DNA from: Candidatus Heimdallarchaeota archaeon
GTDB lineage: Archaea > Asgardarchaeota > Heimdallarchaeia > Heimdallarchaeales > Heimdallarchaeaceae
Assembly (NCBI GenBank): GCA_016839985.1
Contig: JAEOTG010000263.1
Location: 1 to 11,327 of the forward strand
DNA length: 11,327 bases
Reading direction: 5' to 3'
Shown: positions 1-5,711 of the stretch, one piece after another
Numbering within the stretch: position 1 is the first letter of the stretch
Layout of the letters: every line of letters starts with the position of its first letter
Notes under the pieces: generated by a model
Database searches by the model: none
Seen by the model: the letters and a program-made list of their open reading frames with translations, nothing else
Told to the model about the DNA's origin: nothing
Position numbers and translations under genes: made by a program

Positions 1-981
1 ATAGGATATATACCTTTATTTGTAGATTTAATTAGTATTGGTGGATTAATAATAACAATTCTTCCGTCATTTTCCGCAATAAGATTCAGTAATTTCTTTT
101 GAGTTTCAGAAAGGTATCTTTCAGAGATTCTCTTTACAACTTTACCTTCTCTCTTCCTCATAAAGAATGAAGTAGCTCCAACACCTACTATAATTCCAAG
201 AGTTACACTTAAAACAATTACCCAAGTTGGTGTCCCCTTAATCTGTTTATCAAATCTAACAAAACAAAAGATTGTTCTTCAGGTAAAAGATTCTCGAAAG
301 ACCATGAGATGTATACCCTCTTACCTGCTAATGCAAATCCATCTTGAGGGAAGTAAGAAGTTAGTCCTTCTTCTTCATGAATAAAACTTCTCTCTGGGAT
401 TTTTAACTCAATGATTTGTTCTTTAGTAAAATAAGTCACATCAGAGTAGAATTCAAAGTAATAGTAGGCTTTGTCTTGTTCAGCAATAGGATAACGGTTC
501 AAACTATACCAGATATCAAAGGTTGTAGAACTGTTGTTAGGAAGCTCAGATCTAAAGTACACATTTAGTAGAATAGAAGATCCTGAGAATTCAGTTTTTT
601 CGAATGCTAGTGTCCCTTCAGAATCTATTGCTTTTAGATTGGAAGCAGTTTGATTGATCCATATTTCAATAGAATCTAAAGAAGAATTGAAAATATTCTT
701 TACAGTATAAGTTTCAGCAACATTAATTTCATTTACGTTTAGTACATCAACTTTGATACTATGTAACTCAACATAGAAAATGTCAGAATCAACTTGAAGT
801 GATTTTGAAGGTAATTCTTGTGAAGAATGAACCAAATTATTTTGCTTAAGCTAGCACCAATTATAGCTACAAATATAACAAAGAAAAATACAAAGAACTT
901 TCTTCCTTTTGTGAACCTAGCTCGCAATAAAAAGAAATTTTCTTCTTTGGATAAAAATATATTCCTTAAAACAGAATCCAC
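1..981 (-). pseudogene. Membrane-spanning receptor with cytoplasmic C-terminal domain, split over three frames (partial)
   Basis: Three consecutive reading frames read as one protein. The first (GTG at 981) gives a short basic cytoplasmic segment and a hydrophobic anchor (KFFVFFFVIFVAIIGASLSK, about residues 28-47). Near 842 it continues in the -1 frame as an extracellular, beta-rich domain with NxS/T sequons (NSS, NQT). Near 261-269 it shifts -1 again into FVRFDKQIKGTP, a second membrane helix (TWVIVLSVTLGIIVGVGA) and a basic cytoplasmic part (FFMRKREGKVVKR, then SETQKKLLNLIAENDGRI) that leaves the window. Adding one base in the A/T run at each joint restores a continuous frame. The last segment resembles the first helix of a winged HTH attached to archaeal membrane proteins, but the recognition helix is not visible, so a membrane-bound regulator is only a suggestion. 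The breaks may be real decay or sequence error. An ORF-only reading would wrongly give separate proteins at 218-835 and 739-981. Confidence 0.6.
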
Positions 982-1002
982 ATAGTAATGGGGATCGTAC
1001 TT

Positions 1003-1010
1003 TATTTAAA
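1003..1010 (-). promoter_or_regulatory. TATA-like box for the 1-981 gene
   Basis: The minus strand reads CTTTAAATAAAG here, centred about 25 nt before the GTG at 981. That spacing fits a leaderless archaeal transcript starting at or next to the GTG. There is no Shine-Dalgarno motif in front of the GTG. An in-frame TAA lies just upstream, at 1006-1008, so the frame cannot extend far. Confidence 0.35.
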
Positions 1011-1080
1011 GATTCGATACAATCCAAATTCATCCTTAGTTCAACTATTGGAAATGAAATTTCTACTAGCAATTATATTG

Positions 1081-1911
1081 TTAATGTCTTCCTATACGAA
1101 CCATGATCATTCCTAAAGTAAATAAAGCTATTAAGCCACTAATCCATTTTATTGGAGTACCTTGAGTTTGAGTACTTTTTGAATTCAATAAAATTAGTTC
1201 GAATAATTCTTGTTCTTCCTCATCAATGACACCTTGTTCATAAGATTCATAGACTCTCAGTCTATCTAAATAACCCCAAGCTAAATTGTAACTAATTTCT
1301 ACGATTTTAATTCTTTCAAAAGGTTCTGAACTAACAGGAGTCTCTCCTGACTCATAAGATTCCCATCTTAAATTAAATAGATCTGAAGTTAAACTGACTT
1401 CTAATATCCCAGTTTCGTTATTAAAACAATCGGGTTGCGTATCTGCATAGATACCCTCGAAGTAATTTATCTTACCAGTCGAAGAATCTCTTTCTGGAGG
1501 TAATAAGTACCCCCAATCGTAATCATCCATCTCATCAAAACCATCAACATAATAATCCCATTCTTCAGCCGCTGAGAGGTTAACATCATTTAGAAAAATG
1601 TCTGCCCAACCTTTAGTATATTGCAATGCTTCAACATCTGTTAAGTTAAAATAATCAGGATCTTGCTTAACTTCAAATCTAATAGTATCTCCTTCTTCCA
1701 CTAAGTGGTCAGAAGCCAGTGTCCAATTGAAATCAGCTTCTTTTATAAAAGTGACAACATTCCATTCTAAAACCACGCTAGGAGCAATTAAATCTGAATA
1801 ATAGAGTTCATAATCTTCGCTAGCTACTTGAGCAAGATTAGAACTACTAAAGGTGAATGAAAGAAATGAAGTTAGTACTAAACTAAAGAGTATCTTCTGT
1901 TTAATGTGCAT
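1081..1911 (-). CDS. Secreted acidic surface protein with C-terminal membrane anchor
   Basis: This is a 276-residue protein whose family I do not recognise. Residues 1-27 form a signal peptide: a basic MHIKQK start, a hydrophobic core, then a SSSNLAQVAS cleavage-like region. The body (about 30-245) is strongly acidic and aromatic, with DEMDDYDWGY near residue 130 and several NxS/T sequons (NWT, NLT, NLS, NET), as expected for an exported and possibly glycosylated archaeal protein. Residues 251-273 form a terminal membrane helix (PIKWISGLIALFTLGMIMVR) with a short basic cytoplasmic tail, giving a type I surface topology. The linker before the helix (QGTP) resembles the KGTP at the same position in the neighbouring broken receptor gene, so the two may be organised alike. 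The ATG at 1911 is chosen because it gives a complete signal peptide. No catalytic motif is visible; a binding or structural cell-surface role is inferred from topology only. Confidence 0.75.
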   Translation of the reverse strand: MHIKQKILFSLVLTSFLSFTFSSSNLAQVASEDYELYYSDLIAPSVVLEWNVVTFIKEADFNWTLASDHLVEEGDTIRFEVKQDPDYFNLTDVEALQYTKGWADIFLNDVNLSAAEEWDYYVDGFDEMDDYDWGYLLPPERDSSTGKINYFEGIYADTQPDCFNNETGILEVSLTSDLFNLRWESYESGETPVSSEPFERIKIVEISYNLAWGYLDRLRVYESYEQGVIDEEEQELFELILLNSKSTQTQGTPIKWISGLIALFTLGMIMVRIGRH

Positions 1912-1949
1912 TTTACAAAACCAACCATTCTCAAGCTATTTTGTAAAAT
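1910..1949. repeat. Perfect 11-bp inverted repeat over the start of the secreted protein gene
   Basis: ATTTTACAAAA at 1910-1920 and its exact reverse complement TTTTGTAAAAT at 1939-1949 are separated by 18 bp. The left arm touches the ATG of the minus-strand gene and the right arm lies where its TATA box would be expected (minus strand TTTTATTTTAC). The 10-bp core TTTTACAAAA occurs again at 2138-2147, on the side of the divergent protease gene. It could be an operator or an RNA hairpin in the leader. Confidence 0.45.
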
Positions 1950-2247
1950 AAAATCGATTCCTTAATATATCTTTCTTAATAGTTGTTAGTTATTTTGTAG
2001 AAATGATAGACGAAAAATGAGGGACTTCTAAAACCTAAGGATTGAATATCAAGCAATATGTAATGATCAATATTTTTCGCTTGGATAAGAAGTATGGATT
2101 TGTTTGTCAACTTCAAATGCTTAAATATAGTTAATTGTTTTACAAAAAATCTCTATCATGTGGTTTCATTCTGGTTGCTTCACTGTTCTACAAAAGAAAA
2201 TAGCAATAAATTATCAATATGTGCTTATTAGTAAATTATGAAAAAAA
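1912..2247. other. 336-bp divergent intergenic region
   Basis: No convincing gene, tRNA or repeat array lies here; all frames are short and broken. It holds the inverted repeat at 1910-1949, a third copy of TTTTACAAAA at 2138-2147, and a weak imperfect dyad (CAAGC-AATAT against ATATT-GCTTG) around 2049-2087. Possible TATA boxes for the plus-strand protease are TTAAATATAG at 2121-2130, which would give a long leader, and AATAAATTAT at 2205-2214, about 35 bp before the ATG and therefore the likelier one. Confidence 0.4.
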
Positions 2248-3855
2248 ATGTCACTAATAAAAAAAATGTTAACACGACCAAAATTGAGGATCATTCTTCT
2301 AGTATCGTTATTAATAGTAGTAATCAGTTCAGCGACTCTTGGAGGAATATATGCATACCTTAATAGTGATCTTACTATCAGGTTTGAACAGAATCTAAAT
2401 GATATCGATCCTCGAGATATGGGTGTAGATGAATTTATTGAAGACTTTGAATTTATGTATAATTTTTTAGCAGATAATTATCCGTTCTTTGATGTATATG
2501 AGAGACGAATAGGTTATAATTGGCTCGATCTCAAGGAAGTATATTTGGATAGAATTAAGGCATGTGAGAATAGCACTGGATTTCTCAATGTGTTACAAGA
2601 TGCTATCAATTCCTTACAGAACTGTCATACTTACATGGTATCACCTTCTTTTACTTCCACACAGCGAGAATGGTTTGTAGAAGATGATCGATATCCATAT
2701 TATGAAATTTTCAGCGAAGAAGTTGTTGAAGCTAATCAATACTGGATTGATATCTATGATAACGTAATGTACCAAAGAGATAATTGGTTTCTTGGTTTAA
2801 ATAGAGTAAACTATGATTTATTGATGGTTTATGATAAAGGAGATTATATCGTTCATAAAGTGTGGAATACTACAGATAATTATTTAATTGGTTCCAAAGT
2901 AGTAGCTGTGGATAGCTTTCCTATTCATGATTTGATTAAAGAAAGCTACAATATCTCATATCTCCATTATGATTATACTAGGACTAGGAATTATGTAGAA
3001 TTTTTGAGACCATTATATTTGGGTTTTTCAACAGATTTTACTTTAGAAAATTCTACTGGTGAACAATTCAATAAAACACTATCCTTTGATTCTGCATTTT
3101 ACTATCCTTCAATTAACTGGAGAGGATATTATCCAAACTTACCTGATGTGTCAACAAGACTCTACCCAATAGAACGAGTTGGGTATCTACAAGTTGGGGG
3201 GATGCATAATCCCTCATTCATTCTTCATGAACAAATTATGTCTTTCTACGAGTCTATCGCAGATTATGATCATCTTATTATAGATATAAGAGGAAATAGT
3301 GGTGGTAATGATGGTTTTTGGATTCAAGAAATTGTTGAACCACTTCTAAAAGAAAAAACTAAATCAACTGCATATTTAGCACTTCATAAAAAAGCAACAT
3401 ATTCGCATATGATGCGAAGAGAAAGACAATGGTACTTCACAGTTTCGAAATCTCGTTTTGCCCATTTATCACTAGAAGCTCAATCTGGTGAAGTAAAAAT
3501 CTACAAAAATACTCTAAAACTTGAACCAACAAATACAGTAGATTTCGATGGTACAATTTCAGTTTTAATAGATAAGAACATATTTTCATCCTCTGAATCT
3601 TTCTCAGTTTTCTGTAAAAATACTGGCTTTGCTACTTTATATGGTACGAATACAGGTGGCGATGGAATTGGAGATGCTACTTACTTCGTACTGCCCAATA
3701 GTAAACTGATCATTAGATTTTCCTACATTCTAGGTCTCTTCCCCAACGGTCACGCAAATGAAGAAACACATACTCCACCTGATGTATATTATGAGAGTTC
3801 CGCAGGTAACTGGGATGAGTTAATTGATTTTACAATAAACGATCTAATAAGCTGA
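2248..3855 (+). CDS. Membrane-anchored extracellular S41 family peptidase
   Basis: This 535-residue protein is anchored by one N-terminal helix (about 12-34, after a basic MSLIKKMLTRPKLR), leaving the rest outside the cell; several NxS/T sequons agree. An N-terminal helical domain (about 55-130) ends in LQNCHTYM, the place where S41/tricorn-core proteins carry the conserved DGHT histidine (here H127). A PDZ-like stretch follows (IGSKVVAVDSFPIHDL, about 214-229). The S41 catalytic core is clear: IIDIRGNSGG at 344-353, then IFSSSESF at 445-452, the SxSE motif containing the expected nucleophile, then LYGTNTGGDG at 464-473. At the position where Prc/CtpA enzymes have the catalytic lysine (about 25 residues after the serine) there is Asp or Gly, so a tricorn-like Ser/His/Glu mechanism is likelier than Ser/Lys. 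Substrate unknown; peptide scavenging or surface-protein processing is inferred. The start at 2248 gives the complete anchor; an ATG six codons later is possible. Confidence 0.85.
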   Translation: MSLIKKMLTRPKLRIILLVSLLIVVISSATLGGIYAYLNSDLTIRFEQNLNDIDPRDMGVDEFIEDFEFMYNFLADNYPFFDVYERRIGYNWLDLKEVYLDRIKACENSTGFLNVLQDAINSLQNCHTYMVSPSFTSTQREWFVEDDRYPYYEIFSEEVVEANQYWIDIYDNVMYQRDNWFLGLNRVNYDLLMVYDKGDYIVHKVWNTTDNYLIGSKVVAVDSFPIHDLIKESYNISYLHYDYTRTRNYVEFLRPLYLGFSTDFTLENSTGEQFNKTLSFDSAFYYPSINWRGYYPNLPDVSTRLYPIERVGYLQVGGMHNPSFILHEQIMSFYESIADYDHLIIDIRGNSGGNDGFWIQEIVEPLLKEKTKSTAYLALHKKATYSHMMRRERQWYFTVSKSRFAHLSLEAQSGEVKIYKNTLKLEPTNTVDFDGTISVLIDKNIFSSSESFSVFCKNTGFATLYGTNTGGDGIGDATYFVLPNSKLIIRFSYILGLFPNGHANEETHTPPDVYYESSAGNWDELIDFTINDLIS

Positions 3856-3882
3856 TCTTTAATCTTTAAATAAAATTAATAA

Positions 3883-3901
3883 GAGTGAAGTTTCTTCACT
3901 T
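3883..3901. terminator. Hairpin between convergent genes
   Basis: AGTGAAG (3884-3890) and CTTCACT (3894-3900) form a 7-bp stem around a TTT loop, extendable by a G-T pair. It lies between the stop of the protease gene (3855) and the stop of the minus-strand small gene (3912). Its symmetry and position suit a bidirectional terminator, although archaeal termination often relies on U-tracts rather than hairpins. Confidence 0.45.
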
Positions 3902-3911
3902 CTTAATCTCT

Positions 3912-4088
3912 TTAGTAGCCATAAAACATTGAATTATAAGTTGCTCTTACTAGAGATTTTCTGTAATTCTTATGTGTTGTTTGGCTATTTCTTCTATGTA
4001 GTCTGTTAAGATTTCTATTTTGTTTTGATTTAGGTCCATAGAAGCGAAAACCTAAATCTAGAATCTTTTTCTTGTTTTGTGTTGCCAT
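3912..4088 (-). CDS. Small, highly basic protein (58 aa), function unknown
   Basis: The frame reads MATQNKKKILDLGFRFYGPK and continues to a GY C-terminus. It has about 14 Lys/Arg against one Asp and several Asn, His and Tyr, a composition typical of nucleic-acid or ribosome-binding small proteins. I do not recognise a family; it lacks the zinc-binding cysteines of many small ribosomal proteins and does not match L39e or S30e as I know them. The open frame extends to a GTG at 4133, but the TATA-like AAAATTTATA at 4121-4130 and a GTGAT motif just before the ATG at 4088 favour the shorter protein. It is divergent from an HTH_10 regulator. It could be a chance frame in AT-rich DNA, but composition, promoter and a hairpin after the stop argue for a real gene. 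Confidence 0.45.
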   Translation of the reverse strand: MATQNKKKILDLGFRFYGPKSKQNRNLNRLHRRNSQTTHKNYRKSLVRATYNSMFYGY

Positions 4089-4201
4089 ATTTATCACATG
4101 TATACTATATATTCTAAGCGTATAAATTTTCACGTGACTTATGTCGTGTATTTAAATATGTACTCCAATTTCCTTTTAAACTATAATTAAAAAATTAACT
4201 T
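4089..4201. promoter_or_regulatory. Divergent promoter region with TCACGTGA palindrome
   Basis: This stretch serves the small basic gene (minus) and the HTH_10 regulator (plus). Minus strand: TATA-like AAAATTTATA at 4121-4130. Plus strand: ATTTAAATAT at 4150-4159, or TTTTAAACTATAAT at about 4174-4187; the latter would give a leaderless transcript at the GTG of 4202. The perfect palindrome TCACGTGA lies at 4130-4137, next to the minus-strand TATA box, with a degenerate relative TCACATGT at 4094-4101. It is a candidate operator, possibly for the adjacent regulator. Confidence 0.35.
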
Positions 4202-4864
4202 GTGATAAGAAGTAAGATTGCAATTAGTACAAACCATTATTATTCTTGTGAAGTCTCAAAAAAAATCCCTGTTAGAATTTCAGTCTTAGCAGTAAATGGT
4301 CCTGAAGGTTTAGGTTTTGTTGAGGCATTAGATAGGAAAAAAGAAACTCTTGATGAGTTTGTAAAGCTAATGAAGAAATCTGATCAAATTATAGAGTTTA
4401 GTATCACACACAAGACGCCTTTAAGGTACTGGAATAAAGTTAAACATAGTTTAGATTACCCTTCTATTCACGATTCTATTCTTGAAAGTGGAAGTATGAC
4501 TATATTGCCTATAACTATAGAAAATGGGATTCAGTATCACAATATCCTCTCTCCTAGTGCAGATAGTTTTAGGAAATTGTTAGCATATTTACAAGAAAGA
4601 TTTACAGATGTTAACATCAGAGCATTATCTTCCAAACCTACTGAAACCTTACAAGATTTCTTGACAGATAAGCAATATGAAACATTAATGCTTGCTCATA
4701 GAAAGGGATATTATGAAATTCCTAGGAAATGCACTCTTGAAGAAATAGGAGAAGAATTAGGCGTTAAGAGAGTTGCATGTCAGGAAAGAATGCGAAGAGC
4801 GGAACGAAAAATTATTGACTACTATGTAAAAGATAGTCTGTTCAGTGAATATGGCTTTCAATAA
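4202..4864 (+). CDS. HTH_10 (bacterio-opsin activator type) transcriptional regulator
   Basis: This 220-residue protein has a C-terminal HTH_10 domain at about 153-208. The family hallmarks are visible in order: LTDKQYETL (154-162), GYYEIPRK (169-176), LEEIGEELGVKR (179-190) and ERMRRAERKI (195-204). The same domain ends the archaeal Bat-type activators. The N-terminal 150 residues are an alpha/beta region with no motif I can name; a ligand-sensing or dimerisation role is inferred from how the family is built. The start is a GTG at 4202, since a TAA lies immediately upstream in frame (4196-4198) and no earlier start exists; there is no Shine-Dalgarno, consistent with leaderless initiation. 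It is a single gene, divergent from the small basic gene and convergent with the GNAT, so its targets cannot be read from an operon. Neighbouring promoters are the natural candidates. Confidence 0.85.
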   Translation: MIRSKIAISTNHYYSCEVSKKIPVRISVLAVNGPEGLGFVEALDRKKETLDEFVKLMKKSDQIIEFSITHKTPLRYWNKVKHSLDYPSIHDSILESGSMTILPITIENGIQYHNILSPSADSFRKLLAYLQERFTDVNIRALSSKPTETLQDFLTDKQYETLMLAHRKGYYEIPRKCTLEEIGEELGVKRVACQERMRRAERKIIDYYVKDSLFSEYGFQ

Positions 4865-4952
4865 TCTAGTCTCAAAATATCAAATGCAATGGATTTTTGG
4901 GGATTTTTCTAACAAATAATCAAAAAGAAATGGAGAATAAAGAAGGAATTTA

Positions 4953-4967
4953 GTCTAAATTTTAGAC
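4953..4967. terminator. Palindrome at the end of the GNAT gene
   Basis: GTCTAAATTTTAGAC is a 7-bp dyad around one base and includes the GNAT stop codon. U-rich stretches follow on both sides of the convergent junction: TTTCTTTTTG on the minus strand (4921-4930), and GATTTTTGGGGATTTTTC on the plus strand (about 4890-4908) after the HTH_10 gene. These short tracts are the likely archaeal terminators for the two genes. Confidence 0.3.
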
Positions 4968-5500
4968 CATTCATTTCTTGAAAGAGAATAATCTATACCC
5001 ACAAATTCAATAGGATTGCCTTCTTCATCTTTTCTGAAAGCTTGTTTCGTTTCACCTATTTTACGAAAACCTAAACGTTTCAACAGTTTATTCGATGGAA
5101 TGTTCAATTCTCCTGTACCTGTGACTATCTCATCTGCTTGAAGTTCATTAAAAATATACTCTATTATTGCTTTACAGCTTTCAATTGCGTAACCTCTGCC
5201 ATGGAAAGGACTATGAAAGATATATCCAAGGTTATATTCCCTCTCCTTATCCTCCTTCTTACCTTTAGCTATCCATCCTATCAGTTTCTCTTCTTCTTTA
5301 AGAACAACAGCTACAAAATCATCTCCCTTTGCGAACTATTCTGCAATCCCTTTGTATTCCTCTAGATTATTAGGCCAAGGTCCATGATCATAAATGGCAT
5401 ATTCTGATTGTTCATAATCCATAACAATTTCTGCAATATCCTTCCAATCATCGCTTTTAAAATTGCGAATAATCAACCTTTCTGTTTCTAGTTTTATCAT
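4955..5500 (-). pseudogene. GNAT N-acetyltransferase (RimJ/RimL type) interrupted by an in-frame TAG
   Basis: One frame runs from ATG (5500) to TAG (4955) for 181 codons, the usual length for this family, with a single internal TAG at 5338-5336 (codon 55). The N-terminal part opens with the classic KLETERLIIRNF; after the TAG the frame resumes as FAKGDDFVAVV, with the core strand LGYIFH, the acetyl-CoA loop HGRGYAIES (about residues 99-107), and the C-terminal NKLLKRLGFRKIGE. No frameshift is needed. TGG or CAG would fit the family at codon 55 (IAE-x-FAKG), so a single substitution explains the stop. The fragment after the TAG has no nearby Met to restart from. A good ribosome site precedes the ATG, and the gene lies 16 nt after the ferredoxin, as third gene of that operon. 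GNATs acetylate amines on proteins, antibiotics or small molecules; the substrate here is unknown. Nonsense decay, sequence error and readthrough are the alternatives. Confidence 0.8.
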
Positions 5501-5506
5501 TCAGAA

Positions 5507-5514
5507 ATCTCCTT
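5507..5514 (-). promoter_or_regulatory. Shine-Dalgarno for the GNAT
   Basis: AAGGAGAT on the minus strand lies 6 nt before the ATG at 5500. It sits in the 16-nt gap after the ferredoxin stop and fixes the GNAT start. Confidence 0.6.
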
Positions 5515-5516
5515 CT

Positions 5517-5711
5517 TTATTTTACTAAAAATGGTAAATCTAATACTAATGCTTTTTCAGGACAATCTTCTTCGCATACTCCACAATACCAACATTCATC
5601 ATATTTCTTATATGGGTATCCATCATCATTCAATCTAATAATGTCCATCGGGCATCGTTCTACGCACTCACCACAACTTGTACAAAGATCCACATCCACG
5701 ATTAAAGGCAT
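5517..5711 (-). CDS. Minimal 2x[4Fe-4S] ferredoxin, partner of the flavoprotein
   Basis: This 64-residue protein consists almost only of two cluster motifs: C10-TSC-GEC-VERCP (C10, C13, C16, C20) and C40-WYC-GVC-EEDCP (C40, C43, C46, C50), each CxxCxxCxxxCP, so it should bind two [4Fe-4S] clusters and pass electrons in the cytoplasm. The CW.C..C...CP form of the second motif resembles that of AprB, the iron-sulfur subunit of adenylylsulfate reductase, but the long C-terminal extension of AprB is missing. Its ATG overlaps the TAA of the flavoprotein by one base (TAATG), and a strong ribosome site lies inside the end of that gene, so the two proteins are almost certainly made together and form a complex or redox pair. 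Confidence 0.92.
   Translation of the reverse strand: MPLIVDVDLCTSCGECVERCPMDIIRLNDDGYPYKKYDECWYCGVCEEDCPEKALVLDLPFLVK

Noticed and set aside
255..275. Programmed -1 ribosomal frameshift in the receptor gene
   Set aside because: Neither joint has a heptameric slippery site in the correct frame, and two programmed shifts in one gene would be exceptional. Base loss is simpler.
1912..2247. Hidden RNA gene in the long divergent gap
   Set aside because: No cloverleaf, T-loop consensus or strong long stem was found by eye; the stretch looks like promoter DNA.
5336..5338. Pyrrolysine at the GNAT TAG
   Set aside because: TAG is used as the terminal stop of three genes here, no PYLIS-like or Pyl gene is visible, and GNATs are not known Pyl proteins. 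Nonsense mutation or error is simpler.
5138..5365. Plus-strand 75-codon open frame
   Set aside because: It is opposite the GNAT gene, whose family motifs are clear on the minus strand; its translation is a low-complexity hydrophobic and Phe/Leu-rich shadow.
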